Positions 26,679-36,419 are shown, numbered from the stretch's first letter. The stretch is DNA of 64,000 nucleotides from Acuticoccus sp051016205 (GCA_051016205.1 CP136534.1:2604001-2668000); one strand, 5' to 3'. The notes: generated by a model from the letters alone, not told the origin. Program-made: numbers and translations.

Positions 26679-27412
26679 TGTTCGATCTTTCTGGCAAGTG
26701 TGCCCTCGTCACCGGGGCCACGGGCGGCATCGGCGGGGCCATTGCGCAGGCGCTGGTCGCCCAAGGCGCCACGGTCGTCGTCTCCGGCTCGACGCCTGAG
26801 CGGGCCGAGGCGGCGCGCGAGGCCATGGGCGCTGCCGCAGCCGTTGCCGCAAATCTTTCAGACCGCGCCGCGGTGGACGCGCTTGCCAAACAAGCCGAGG
26901 CTGTGGCTCCGGTGGACATCCTGGTCAATTGCGCAGGCCTGACCCGCGACGGCCTGCTCCTTCGCATGAAGGACGGCGATTTCGATGACGTGATCGAGGT
27001 CAACCTCACCGCAGCGTTTCGCCTCTCCCGCGCTCTGGTGCGCGGCATGATCAAGCGGCGCACGGGCCGTATCATCAACATAGGCTCTGTGGTGGGTGCG
27101 ACGGGCAATGCGGGCCAGGTGAACTACGCCACCGCCAAAGCCGCCCTCCAGGGCCTCACCAAGTCCATCGGCCGGGAGGTTGCCGCGCGGGGCGTCACGG
27201 TGAATGCCATTGCCCCCGGTTTTATTGCCACCAAGATGACCGACGCTTTGACGGACGATCAAAAAGCGGCCATCGAAAAGGAAATCCCAGCCGGGCAGAT
27301 TGGCGCGCCTGAGGACGTGGCGGCGGCCGCCGTCTACCTTGCCAGCGACGAGGCACGCTATGTGACCGGGCAGACCCTCCACGTGAATGGCGGCATGTTT
27401 ATGGGCTTCTAG
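26678..27412 (+). CDS. fabG: 3-oxoacyl-ACP reductase
   Basis: FabG performs the NADPH-dependent reduction of 3-oxoacyl-ACP. It has 244 residues: cofactor motif TGATGGIG at 12-19, NCAG near 84, catalytic S137, Y150 and K154, and the C-terminal GMFMGF. Length is exact for the family. It is translationally coupled to fabD and upstream of acpP. Confidence 0.97.
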   Translation: MFDLSGKCALVTGATGGIGGAIAQALVAQGATVVVSGSTPERAEAAREAMGAAAAVAANLSDRAAVDALAKQAEAVAPVDILVNCAGLTRDGLLLRMKDGDFDDVIEVNLTAAFRLSRALVRGMIKRRTGRIINIGSVVGATGNAGQVNYATAKAALQGLTKSIGREVAARGVTVNAIAPGFIATKMTDALTDDQKAAIEKEIPAGQIGAPEDVAAAAVYLASDEARYVTGQTLHVNGGMFMGF

Positions 27413-27591
27413 TGTGGGCAGGGACGGCCAGACCGCTTCCCAAACCATGAACGACTGTGATACCCGGCCCCGAACAAGGGTCTGGGGCGATCCAGTCCGC
27501 ACCATTCAACGATCCCATCATCCCGGCCTGCCTTGGACGACGAGAGTCACATGCGGCTTCCAACCGGGCAACTTGACCGAAAGGGTAACCC

Positions 27592-27831
27592 ATGAGTGAA
27601 ACTGCAGAGCGCGTGACGAAGATCGTCGTCGAGCACCTTGGCGTTGAAAAGGAAAAGGTCACCCCCGAAGCGAGCTTCATCGATGACCTTGGTGCCGATT
27701 CCCTTGACACTGTGGAATTGGTGATGGCGTTCGAGGAAGAGTTCGGCGTTGAGATCCCCGATGATGCGGCCGAAACCATCTTGACGGTGGGCGATGCCAT
27801 CAAGTTTCTCGACAAGAACGCCACGTCCTGA
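27592..27831 (+). CDS. acpP: Acyl carrier protein
   Basis: A 79-residue acidic protein with the phosphopantetheine attachment Ser at position 37 in GADSLDTVEL. It carries acyl chains for FabD, FabG and FabF encoded beside it. The 179-bp spacer upstream contains a small GCCCC/GGGGC hairpin (27467-27471 with 27484-27488) and may hold a separate promoter, in line with ACP's high abundance. Confidence 0.97.
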   Translation: MSETAERVTKIVVEHLGVEKEKVTPEASFIDDLGADSLDTVELVMAFEEEFGVEIPDDAAETILTVGDAIKFLDKNATS

Positions 27832-27868
27832 CGGCGTCGGTCCTTTCATGACATCAGTGACGGAGTAG

Positions 27869-29134
27869 ATGGCTGTGCGGCGCGTTGTGGTGACCGGACT
27901 GGGCACGGTGAACCCGCTTGGTAGCGGGGTGGAAAAGTCCTGGGCCGCGATCCTTGAGGGCAAGAGCGGTGCAGCTCCCGTCACGCGCTGCAAGGTGGAC
28001 GATCTGCCGGCGCGGATCGCCTGCCAGATTCCGCGCGACCCCGATCATCCGGCCCATTACGACCCCAATAAGGTGATGAGCCCCAAAGATCAGCGCAAGT
28101 TCGATGAGTTCATCGTCCTTGCCGTCGCGGCAGCCAATGAGGCCATTGCCGATTCGGGGTGGACGCCTGCAACCGACGAGGACCGCAACCGTACCGGCGT
28201 TCTCATCGGCTCGGGCATCGGTGGACTGATCTCCATCGAAAAGTTCTCAAAGATGATCGATGAGGTCGGCCCGCGGCGGATCTCGCCTTTCTTCATCCCA
28301 GGTTCGCTCATCAATATGGCATCTGGCTATGTGTCCATCAGGCACGGCTTCCGCGGCCCCAACCATGCAGTTGTGACGGCCTGCTCCACGGGTGCCCATG
28401 CCATCGGCGATGCGGCGCGTTTGATAGCGTTTGACGATGCCGACGTGATGGTCGCCGGCGGCGCCGAGGCGACGGTGGGCCGCCTGTCGCTGGCAGGCTT
28501 TGCCGCCTGCAGGGCGCTCTCCACCAGTTTTAACGACGAGCCTGAGCGCGCGTCGCGCCCTTATGATCGCCAAAGGGATGGCTTTGTGATCGGCGAAGGG
28601 TCCGGCATCGTCATCTTGGAAGAGTACGAGCACGCCAAGGCCCGCGGCGCCCACATGTATGGCGAGGTGATCGGCTACGGCCTGTCTGGGGATGCCTACC
28701 ACATCACCGCCCCCTCCAGCGACGGCGACGGCGCTTTCCGGTGCATGTCGGCGGCGCTGAAGCGGGCGAAGGTCGATGCCATGGATATCGACTACGTCAA
28801 TGCCCACGGCACATCCACGCCCTTAGGCGACGAGATCGAACTGAATGCTGTCCACAGGGTGGTGGGTGGCAATGGCAGCGGCCTTACCATGAGCTCCACC
28901 AAATCAGCCACAGGGCATCTCCTGGGCGCTGCGGGAGCGGTGGAGGCAATCTTCTCGCTCCTTGCCATTCGCGACAATGTGGCACCGCCCACCATCAATC
29001 TGGACGATCCTTCGGTGGAGACCACCATTGATCTGGTACCCCATCAGGCGCGCGAGAAACCCATCAACGTGGTCTTGTCCAACTCGTTCGGCTTTGGTGG
29101 AACGAACGCGTCATTGGTGTTTCGACGGGTCTAG
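27869..29134 (+). CDS. fabF: 3-oxoacyl-ACP synthase II
   Basis: FabF condenses malonyl-ACP with acyl-ACP. The 421 residues show the thiolase fold with nucleophile C172 (TACSTGAH) and the two histidines of NAHGTSTPLGD (about 310) and TGHLLGAAG (about 347), so it is FabF/FabB and not FabH. It lies 37 bp after acpP, the usual position. Confidence 0.97.
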   Translation: MAVRRVVVTGLGTVNPLGSGVEKSWAAILEGKSGAAPVTRCKVDDLPARIACQIPRDPDHPAHYDPNKVMSPKDQRKFDEFIVLAVAAANEAIADSGWTPATDEDRNRTGVLIGSGIGGLISIEKFSKMIDEVGPRRISPFFIPGSLINMASGYVSIRHGFRGPNHAVVTACSTGAHAIGDAARLIAFDDADVMVAGGAEATVGRLSLAGFAACRALSTSFNDEPERASRPYDRQRDGFVIGEGSGIVILEEYEHAKARGAHMYGEVIGYGLSGDAYHITAPSSDGDGAFRCMSAALKRAKVDAMDIDYVNAHGTSTPLGDEIELNAVHRVVGGNGSGLTMSSTKSATGHLLGAAGAVEAIFSLLAIRDNVAPPTINLDDPSVETTIDLVPHQAREKPINVVLSNSFGFGGTNASLVFRRV

Positions 29135-29160
29135 GACCTCAATCGGGGAGGGAACTGGCG

Positions 29161-30402
29161 ATGCGGCATAAGCGGCGCACGACGTCAAAGACCCCGAAAG
29201 GACCCGGCGCGCCGGACACCGGCGGCGATGCCGATTCGGTGCGCGACCGCCTCCAGCGCGCCCAACTGGACATGGATGTGGACAACGGCAAAAACCGTCG
29301 CAAACCTAAGCCCTTGGTGACCAAAGGACGCCGCGCCACAGGCCGCTACGCCGCCGAGCCGCCTGTGGTCAAGAAGCGCTCCAAGGCCGCACGGCACCCG
29401 TTGGTGCTGATACTGAACCTCATTTTACTGCTTGGTGTGATGGGGGTCATTGGCGGCGTCATCCTCCTGCTTGTGGGCCGGCAGATGTACCTGGCCGACG
29501 GACCTTTGACCGGCGATGTGGCGGTGATCATCGAGCGCGGGGCTTCCGTTGAGGGGATTGCCGAAGGCCTTCAAAGCCAGGGCATCATCTCCAATGGCAT
29601 GGTGTTCATGGCCGCGGCCTACGGCACCGGTGTGACTGCCCGCCTTCAGGCCGGCGAATACGTCGTCCCCGCCAAAGCCAGCATGGCAGAAGTGCTCGAC
29701 CGGCTTGTGTCGGGCGAGGTGGTCCAGCACACCATCACCTTCGCCGAAGGGCTGAGCTCGGCCCAAATCGTCCAGCGCATCAACGACAACGACGTTCTTG
29801 TGGGGACCGTTGAAGAGATCCCGCCGGAAGGTTCGCTCCTGCCGGAGACATACGCCTTCCCCCGCGGTATGTCCGGCCAGCGCCTCATCGAGATGATGCA
29901 GACTGCCCACCGCAGGGCCCTTGATGAGATCTGGCAGGCCCGCGATCCCGATATTCCGGTCACGAGCCCTGAAGACCTCGTTATCCTTGCCTCCATCGTT
30001 GAGAAGGAGACAGGGGTGGCGGCAGAGCGGCCGCGCGTTGCCTCGGTCTTTGTTAACCGCTTGAACCAAAGGATGCGCCTTCAGTCCGACCCCACCATCC
30101 TTTACGGCCTTTATGGCGGGGATGCCTGGTCGCGCTCGCGCACCATCTACCAGTCGGATCTGCAGCGGCCCAACCCTTACAACACCTACCAGATTTCAGG
30201 CCTTCCCCCAGGACCCATCGCCAATCCGGGGCGCGCTGCTCTTGAGGCGGTGGCAAATCCTGCCGAGACCAACGACCTGTTTTTCGTGGCCGACGGTACC
30301 GGCGGCCACGCCTTCGCACAGACCTATGAGGAGCATCAGCAAAACGTGGCACGTTGGCGGGAAATCGAACGGCAGCGCGCCGGAACGTCAGCCTCGCAGT
30401 GA
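29161..30402 (+). CDS. mltG: Endolytic murein transglycosylase MltG
   Basis: MltG cuts nascent glycan strands and helps set their length. In 413 residues there is a basic cytoplasmic N-terminus (~75 residues), one transmembrane helix at about 82-105, a LysM-like segment, and the YceG catalytic domain with the conserved VEKETGV and LQSDPTILYG segments (about 278-318). The stop overlaps the yicC start (TGATG). It follows fabF as in most alphaproteobacteria. Confidence 0.94.
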   Translation: MRHKRRTTSKTPKGPGAPDTGGDADSVRDRLQRAQLDMDVDNGKNRRKPKPLVTKGRRATGRYAAEPPVVKKRSKAARHPLVLILNLILLLGVMGVIGGVILLLVGRQMYLADGPLTGDVAVIIERGASVEGIAEGLQSQGIISNGMVFMAAAYGTGVTARLQAGEYVVPAKASMAEVLDRLVSGEVVQHTITFAEGLSSAQIVQRINDNDVLVGTVEEIPPEGSLLPETYAFPRGMSGQRLIEMMQTAHRRALDEIWQARDPDIPVTSPEDLVILASIVEKETGVAAERPRVASVFVNRLNQRMRLQSDPTILYGLYGGDAWSRSRTIYQSDLQRPNPYNTYQISGLPPGPIANPGRAALEAVANPAETNDLFFVADGTGGHAFAQTYEEHQQNVARWREIERQRAGTSASQ

Positions 30403-31289
30403 TGGGCAATGCCAGCGCCATCCAGTCGATGACAGGTTACTCCAGCATCGAAGGTGAGCGCGACGGCGTTTCCTACGTGTTCGAGGCCCGCTCCGTAAAC
30501 GGTCGTTCCCTCGATATCAGGATCCGCTTGCCCCACGGGCTTGAGCGGTTTGAACCGGCCTTGCGCAAGACCGTCACAGGGCTTTTCCGCCGCGGCAACG
30601 TCACCGTCTCGTTGACCTTGCGTGGGGCTGAGTCCACCGCACGCTATAAGGTCAACCACGAGCAGATCGGCACCTACCTCACCGCCATCCAAGACCTTGC
30701 AGTAAGCGGCTCCGTGGCGGCCCCTCGCGCCGATGGCCTGCTTGCCCTCAAAGGCGTCATCGAGGGCATGAGCGATGATGACACAGACATTGTCGCACCC
30801 GTGGTGGAGGGGGAGGCCGCACAGCTTTTCGACGGCCTGTTGAAAGACCGCACCGCGGAAGGGGAGCGGATCGCCCCTTTGATTGGCGAGTTCCTCACCC
30901 GCATGGACACGCTACGCCAAGAGATCGAATCTCATCCCGAGCGTAGTGCCGAGCGTGTGCGCACCCGCCTCGACCGCCAGGTGGGCGACCTCGTGGCCGG
31001 CAACCACGGCCTCAGCGTTGAGCGGCTCCACCAGGAAGCGGTCATCCTGGCCACCCGCGCCGATGTGCGTGAGGAACTGGACAGGCTGACCGCCCACATC
31101 GAGGCTGCCCACGCCCTCCTTGGGCAAGGGGGACCCGTGGGCCGCAAGCTGGACTTCCTCGCGCAGGAATTGACGCGCGAGACCAACACCATCTGCGCCA
31201 AGTCCCCACACCACGCGGTCACCGCCCTTGGCCTTGAGCTAAAGGCCACGGTGGAGCAAATGCGCGAGCAGGTCCAAAACCTGGAATGA
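30402..31289 (+). CDS. yicC: YicC family protein (putative endoribonuclease)
   Basis: The 295-residue protein has the YicC N-terminal domain beginning SMTGYS (residues 9-14) and the C-terminal DUF1732 domain ending near KATVEQMREQVQNLE. Family members in enterobacteria and Bacillus (YloC) act on RNA. The ATG at 30402 overlaps the mltG stop and matches the family start; the frame's extension to 30354 lies inside mltG. Its own stop overlaps gmk by 4 bp. Confidence 0.93.
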   Translation: MGNASAIQSMTGYSSIEGERDGVSYVFEARSVNGRSLDIRIRLPHGLERFEPALRKTVTGLFRRGNVTVSLTLRGAESTARYKVNHEQIGTYLTAIQDLAVSGSVAAPRADGLLALKGVIEGMSDDDTDIVAPVVEGEAAQLFDGLLKDRTAEGERIAPLIGEFLTRMDTLRQEIESHPERSAERVRTRLDRQVGDLVAGNHGLSVERLHQEAVILATRADVREELDRLTAHIEAAHALLGQGGPVGRKLDFLAQELTRETNTICAKSPHHAVTALGLELKATVEQMREQVQNLE

Positions 31290-31939
31290 GCGGGACGCGC
31301 AACGGGCCGAAACTGAAGCGGCGGGGCCTCCTCGTCGTCCTCTCTTCCCCTTCCGGAGCGGGCAAGAGCACGCTCTCGCGTCTCCTCCTTGAGCGGGAGC
31401 GGGAAGATCTGTCCCTGTCCGTCTCCGTCACCACCCGCGCGCGCAGGCCCAGCGAGGTGGACGGCGTCCACTACCACTTCCTGGAAGGGCGAGAGTTTCA
31501 AAAGCTGCGCGATCGCAACGAGTTGTTGGAGTGGGCCGAAGTGCACGGCAACTTTTACGGCACCCCGCGCGATCCCGTGGAAGAGGCGCTGGCAGAGGGG
31601 CGGGACGTTCTGTTCGATATCGACTGGCAGGGCGCCAACCAGATCGCCCGCCAGGCGCCCGACGATCTGGTGTCCATCTTCGTTTTGCCGCCCTCGGGGG
31701 CCGAACTCTCCGCCCGGCTCGTGCGCCGTGCCGAGGACGATGAAGCCACCATTCGCCGCCGCCTGGACAACGCCAGGGACGAGCTCACCCATTACACCGA
31801 CTACGACTATGTGGTGATCAACGACGAGCTCCAGACAGCCCTCGAGGGCGTTGCCGCAATCCTCCAGGCAGAACGCCTCAAGCGCCGCCGTATGGCCGAT
31901 CTCGACGGCTTCGTGAGCGACATCGCATCAGCGCTTTAG
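31286..31939 (+). CDS. gmk: Guanylate kinase
   Basis: Gmk converts GMP to GDP with ATP. It has 217 residues with P-loop SSPSGAGKST near residue 21 and the GMP-binding segment TTRARRPSEVDGVHYHF (about 51-67). It closes the fabD-gmk run and is convergent with rsmA across a repeat element. Confidence 0.97.
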   Translation: MSGTRNGPKLKRRGLLVVLSSPSGAGKSTLSRLLLEREREDLSLSVSVTTRARRPSEVDGVHYHFLEGREFQKLRDRNELLEWAEVHGNFYGTPRDPVEEALAEGRDVLFDIDWQGANQIARQAPDDLVSIFVLPPSGAELSARLVRRAEDDEATIRRRLDNARDELTHYTDYDYVVINDELQTALEGVAAILQAERLKRRRMADLDGFVSDIASAL

Positions 31940-31958
31940 ATCCAACAGTGAGGCCGTC

Positions 31959-32142
31959 GGGGCCGTGCTGAGCCCTAACGCCAGCCGATGACCGTCCGGC
32001 GGAGGAAAGCTCGCCTCAACCCACGCTCGGCTCACCAAACGGGCTGTTGCCTTGTTCTACATCGAGCGCTGCGACCGTCCACAACAGCAGGCTTTCGTGG
32101 AACCTCAGGCTTTCCTCTGTTGAAGGGAACCTGAAGGGAGAT
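31959..32142. repeat. Dispersed hairpin repeat, copy 3
   Basis: It fills nearly all of the 216-bp convergent spacer between gmk and rsmA. Alignments with copy 2 cover both ends and the middle. Inverted repeats are present at 32002-32010 with 32109-32117 (9 bp, perfect) and 32082-32087 with 32117-32122 (6 bp). A 9-bp direct repeat, CAGGCTTTC, occurs at 32088-32096 and 32106-32114. Confidence 0.75.
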
Positions 32143-32155
32143 GCGTTGCGCGGTG

Positions 32156-33088
32156 TCAGTCTTCGCGCGAGCGCTCTCCTGGGTTGAGAGTTAGCCCGTG
32201 GCTTCGCGTGTCCGTGAGGGCGCGGGCGAGAGTGGCGAAGGCGTCAATGGACAAGGTCTCGGCGCGCTCGTTGCCTTCAAGGCCTGCAGCCTCAAGGAGG
32301 GGTGTGGGGTCGCCCAGGGACTTCAGGCTGGAGCGCAGCATTTTCCGGCGCTGGCCGAAGGCGGCGGCTGTCACGGACGAAAGCGATTTGACGTCCGCCT
32401 CCAGGGAGGCGGGCTTGGGGTCCAGCCGCACCACGCTGGACCACACCTTGGGCGGCGGCGTGAAGGCGGTGGGCGGCACATCAAACAGGCTGCTTGCATG
32501 GGTGCGCCAGCCTGTGAGGACGCCGAGGCGCCCATAGTCGGCGGTCCTCGGTCCTGCGGTGAGGCGCTGGCCCACCTCGCGCTGCACCATAACCGTTGCC
32601 GATGACCACCAGGGCGGCCACGTGGCCGTCCCCAACCAGCCGACGATCAAAGGTGTTGCCACATTGTACGGGAGGTTGGCGCAGATGATTGCGCCGTCTG
32701 GGGCAAGGGCGCGCCAGTCCACCCTTAGAGCGTCCTCGCAAACGAGGGTGAGGCAGCCCTCTGCCACCTTCACCAAGTCCGCCAAGGCGTCGACGGCGCG
32801 GGGGTCGCGCTCCACGGCAACCACCTTTGCCCCTGCGCCAAGGAGGGAGCGTGTGAGGCCGCCGGGGCCAGGACCCACCTCCACAACGGTTTGGCCAACC
32901 AAAGGCGCCTGTGTGCCGGAGCCGCTGGGGCGCGCGGCCCTTGCGATCTTGTCGGTGAGGTTGAGGTCGAGGAGGAAGTGCTGGCCGAGGCCTTTGCGGG
33001 GCGTCAGACCATGGGCCTCGATGACGTCCCGCAGCTTTGGCAGGGCAGCAAGGCGCGTGCGCAAACCGGCAAGGCGTGTGTCGTCCAC
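32156..33088 (-). CDS. rsmA: 16S rRNA (adenine1518/1519-N6)-dimethyltransferase
   Basis: RsmA (KsgA) dimethylates two adjacent adenines near the 3' end of 16S rRNA late in 30S assembly. It has 310 residues, with GLGQHFLLD near the N-terminus, SAM motif VEVGPGPGGLT near 69, and catalytic ANLPYN near 137. A C-terminal helical domain and a short charged tail follow. In most relatives pdxA lies between surA and rsmA; here only 27 bp separate them. Confidence 0.95.
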   Translation of the reverse strand: MDDTRLAGLRTRLAALPKLRDVIEAHGLTPRKGLGQHFLLDLNLTDKIARAARPSGSGTQAPLVGQTVVEVGPGPGGLTRSLLGAGAKVVAVERDPRAVDALADLVKVAEGCLTLVCEDALRVDWRALAPDGAIICANLPYNVATPLIVGWLGTATWPPWWSSATVMVQREVGQRLTAGPRTADYGRLGVLTGWRTHASSLFDVPPTAFTPPPKVWSSVVRLDPKPASLEADVKSLSSVTAAAFGQRRKMLRSSLKSLGDPTPLLEAAGLEGNERAETLSIDAFATLARALTDTRSHGLTLNPGERSRED

Positions 33089-33115
33089 GCGGCTTCCGTC
33101 TTGCGCCAGGCGGCC

Positions 33116-34030
33116 CTAGCGCCGCTCGATCACCGCATCGCGGCGCAAGGTCCTCAAATACTGCTTGGTGTAGGCCTCGCCCTTGGCGCTGGTCATCTCA
33201 GGCTCGAGTGCCTTCATGGCAGCGTTGGAGGAGCGGACCGTCTTTTTGTCGCACACCGCAAACATCACGAGCCCGCGGGGGGCCTGGATCGGCGATGACA
33301 GGCGGCCCACATTGGTCTCCTCCAAGGCCTTGCGCACGTCAGGGGTAAGGTCCGTCTCCATGCGCGTGCCGAAGGGCTTGACCACCACGTTGCGCGTCTT
33401 GCGGGCCATGGCAACGCCCTGGCTGCAGGAGGTGAACTTGGCGCGCAAATCGTTGGCGCGGGCGCGGGCCTGACGCAGACGGCTCTCCGACGGGTTGTCG
33501 GGCAGCGCAATGGTGACCTGCTCAAGCTGATAGACAGCAGCATCGATCTGCTTTTCCAGGTCCTCGTTCTTGAGGAGAGCGGCCACAAGGTCCTGCTCGG
33601 TCACCTGGAGGGAGGCCTGGAAGCGGGCACGCACGAGCCTGTTGAAGGCGATCTGCGCGCGGATCCTGTCCTTCAGCGTCCCGATGTCGACCCCTTGGGA
33701 GCGCAACGCCCCTGCGAGCTGCTTGGTGGAGGACATGCGTACGCGCTTGGCAATGTCGCCGACAGCGCGGTCCACCTCAGCATCGGAGATGGTCATCTTG
33801 GCTTTGCGCGCAGCGTCAAGCTGGAGCTTTTCGTCAATCAGCTCCTCCAGCGCCTGATCGCGCCGATTGCCCTTGGCACCGGTCAGTCTCAGGAGCCGTT
33901 CGCGCTGGGCAACGTCATAGTTGGTGATGGGCTTGCCATCCACCACAGCCACAATGGTGGTGGAGGCCGCTGCCGGAAGGATCGGCGAGACGGCCAGGAG
34001 GGCGAGGAGCAGGATGCAAATACGCGCCAT
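33116..34030 (-). CDS. surA: SurA N-terminal domain periplasmic chaperone
   Basis: The 304-residue protein has a signal peptide (about 1-22), then the SurA_N chaperone domain (VVDGKPITNYDVAQRERLL, about 28-48, and ELIDEKLQLDAARK). The C-terminal half is a degenerate parvulin-like region. It is shorter than E. coli SurA (two parvulin domains), which is usual for alphaproteobacteria. It escorts unfolded beta-barrel proteins, fitting its place between lptD and rsmA. Confidence 0.88.
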   Translation of the reverse strand: MARICILLLALLAVSPILPAAASTTIVAVVDGKPITNYDVAQRERLLRLTGAKGNRRDQALEELIDEKLQLDAARKAKMTISDAEVDRAVGDIAKRVRMSSTKQLAGALRSQGVDIGTLKDRIRAQIAFNRLVRARFQASLQVTEQDLVAALLKNEDLEKQIDAAVYQLEQVTIALPDNPSESRLRQARARANDLRAKFTSCSQGVAMARKTRNVVVKPFGTRMETDLTPDVRKALEETNVGRLSSPIQAPRGLVMFAVCDKKTVRSSNAAMKALEPEMTSAKGEAYTKQYLRTLRRDAVIERR

Positions 34031-34081
34031 GGTGCGGCCTCGAACTGGTGAACACAGCCTCCGACATGCCGCAAAATGCGT

Positions 34082-36418
34082 TCAATTATCAAGAGAGGTG
34101 GAGACGCTTCCATCGCCAATGGTGCGCAAACCAATGCGGAAGAACACCGTGCGGTCCACAGGTTCGTCAGGCTGGCCGCCACGATCTTCCGAAAAGGCGA
34201 GGGAGACAGACAGCGCATCATCATCGTAGGCAATGCCGATCCCATCACGGGTAAAGGCTTTGTCTTCAAGGTCATAGCGCAACTGGCCGAAGACGCGCAG
34301 CCTGTCCAGCACCCGCACCGATGTGGAGCCGTGGATCTCCTCGCGGTCGTCCACCAGGCCAAGGTCGGGCTGGGCGGCAAGAAATGCGTAGACAACCCGC
34401 GTTGAGATGGGCCCCGTGCGCGCTGCGGCCTGCACCTCGGCCCGCTCGATGTCGAGAGTCTCGTCGTCCACTCGTGCCTGGGCGCTGAAGTTGAAGCCGC
34501 TGTTGGTGCTGAAATAGACCCCGCCCACAAAGTCCGACTTGTCCGAGGAAAGGCCGGAATTGCCGGTAGAGTCCAAGATGTCTGGGATGCGGTAGGAGTT
34601 GCGGCCCGCAAGGTGGTAGGACTGGCCGACGGTCGCCGACAAGAAGCCGCCCGAATAGCTTTGCACCGTATAGCGCACGCCCACATTGGCGCGCACGCCG
34701 CCTGCCACACGATCGTAGCCTGAGAATTTCGTGGGGCCGAACAGGTTGGTGTCGTCGAACACAACGCTCTGCGCGTCTTCGTTGGGAAGGTCGCCGATGC
34801 CGATTTCGTTCGGCCGGGCGATGATTTCCGCCACGGGCTCGACCGTTTGCGTGCCCCACTTGGCAGCCACAAGCCAAGGCCAGCTATAGTTGATGCCCAC
34901 ATAAGGCATCGCCCTGCCGCGGATGACATTGTCGTCCAGCACCGTCACATTGGGATCGCGGTTGTCGATGGCAAAGACATCGCCGCGAAAGCCTGCAAAC
35001 GGTGTGAACACCTGGCCGACGGGCCCATAAAGTCGCCGGCGCCAAGACACTTCGGCACTGGCGCGGCTGAAAGTGCCTTCAACACCGCGGAAGCGCGCGG
35101 TGTTGACGCCGTTGACCAGGGCGCCGAACGCATCGGTCTCCTGACGGCTCAGTGAGATGAAGTTGAAGCGGTAGGCAAGCTCCCCCCCAAGAACGGCCCG
35201 GTCCCACACACCGTCATAGTCGAATGCGGGGTGCACATACGCCTGCTTGCCCTGCAGCTGTTTGCCGACGCCCGTGAACGGGGCAGGGGGGTTCAAGACT
35301 TCCTTGGAGTCGAAGTCGTCCTGCAGGATGCGGAAGGCCCACAGTCTGAGATCGAAGTAGTTCCGTTTGCCGAGGCCCGTCAGGTACAACGTCGTGGGCT
35401 CCGTCAGGTCGTCGGACGTTGTTTGCTTGTAGTCGTCCAGGAACCGGCGATCGGTGGTGACGGTGGTCTCCCACCCGTAGCGCCAACGGGGATTGTAGTA
35501 GAACTCACCACTGGACCGCAGCGACCCGCGGAAGCGCCTGTTGCCCGAGCTGTCGTCGAACACCCCTGGCGAGGCTTGCCAGATGCCGGCGGCGCGAATG
35601 TCGAACAGGCCCGTGGCGGTGCGCTGGCGGTATTCGATATCGCCCAGAACGCCTTGGCGGCTAAGGGGGGTCAGCGCCATGGTGACATCGCGCGTGGGGC
35701 TGAGCACATGGTAGTACGGCACCCTAACGCCAAAACCGATGAGGCTTGAGTAGACCGCCGTCGGCAGCAAGAAGCCCGACTTGCGGCGCACCGACGGATC
35801 GGGGATGGAAAAGTTAGGCAAGCGGGCGAGCCTGGTGCCGAAAAACTCCACCTCGGGCCGCTCGAAGTGGAGGGTTTTCTCGTCCTCGTCGTAGACGACG
35901 GTGCGGGCTTTGATGGCCCAGGACGGCGGCTTGTCGGGCCGGCGGCGGCAGGAATAGCAGGCCGTGTAGCCGGCATCCTGGAAGATGGTGACGGATCCGC
36001 CCTTGCGTTCGGCGCTGTTGGCGGCAAGGCGGGTGCGGTAGATGGTGTCGGCCCGCAGGCCCTCGACGAACCCGTCGCGCAGATCGTCCGACAGCACCAT
36101 GGACTTGGCAATGACGATGTTGCCGCCAGGCTCCTCCAGCCGTACGCCTCTCCTGGCGGTCAGCGTTTTGCTGGCCTGGTCGTAGGAGAGTTCGGAGGCA
36201 AACAGCTGGTAGCCGCGATAGTGGACGTAGACGTTGCCGTACGCGCTGACGACGCCTGACCGGGTGTTGTAGGTGAGCGTGTCGGCCTCAAGGAGCATCT
36301 TTGCATCCTTGTCGCCTTCAAGCGGGGTCTCGAAGAGTTGGGCGCCTGCGGGAGCGGTCCCGGCCAGAAGGCTGAGCGCAAGGCCCATCGCTGCGAAGAG
36401 CCCCCGCACGCCACCCAT
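34082..36418 (-). CDS. lptD: LPS-assembly outer membrane protein LptD
   Basis: LptD with LptE inserts LPS into the outer leaflet. From the ATG at 36418 it has 778 residues: signal peptide (about 1-27, ending GAQ), an OstA/LptA-like jellyroll (about 40-180), and a long beta-barrel domain to the C-terminus. Two cysteines occur together near residues 165-168 (CYSC). The longer frame to 36535 reads through lptG and lacks a signal peptide at its start. The start is one base after the lptG stop. Confidence 0.92.
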   Translation of the reverse strand: MGGVRGLFAAMGLALSLLAGTAPAGAQLFETPLEGDKDAKMLLEADTLTYNTRSGVVSAYGNVYVHYRGYQLFASELSYDQASKTLTARRGVRLEEPGGNIVIAKSMVLSDDLRDGFVEGLRADTIYRTRLAANSAERKGGSVTIFQDAGYTACYSCRRRPDKPPSWAIKARTVVYDEDEKTLHFERPEVEFFGTRLARLPNFSIPDPSVRRKSGFLLPTAVYSSLIGFGVRVPYYHVLSPTRDVTMALTPLSRQGVLGDIEYRQRTATGLFDIRAAGIWQASPGVFDDSSGNRRFRGSLRSSGEFYYNPRWRYGWETTVTTDRRFLDDYKQTTSDDLTEPTTLYLTGLGKRNYFDLRLWAFRILQDDFDSKEVLNPPAPFTGVGKQLQGKQAYVHPAFDYDGVWDRAVLGGELAYRFNFISLSRQETDAFGALVNGVNTARFRGVEGTFSRASAEVSWRRRLYGPVGQVFTPFAGFRGDVFAIDNRDPNVTVLDDNVIRGRAMPYVGINYSWPWLVAAKWGTQTVEPVAEIIARPNEIGIGDLPNEDAQSVVFDDTNLFGPTKFSGYDRVAGGVRANVGVRYTVQSYSGGFLSATVGQSYHLAGRNSYRIPDILDSTGNSGLSSDKSDFVGGVYFSTNSGFNFSAQARVDDETLDIERAEVQAAARTGPISTRVVYAFLAAQPDLGLVDDREEIHGSTSVRVLDRLRVFGQLRYDLEDKAFTRDGIGIAYDDDALSVSLAFSEDRGGQPDEPVDRTVFFRIGLRTIGDGSVSTSLDN

Positions 36419-36419
36419 G

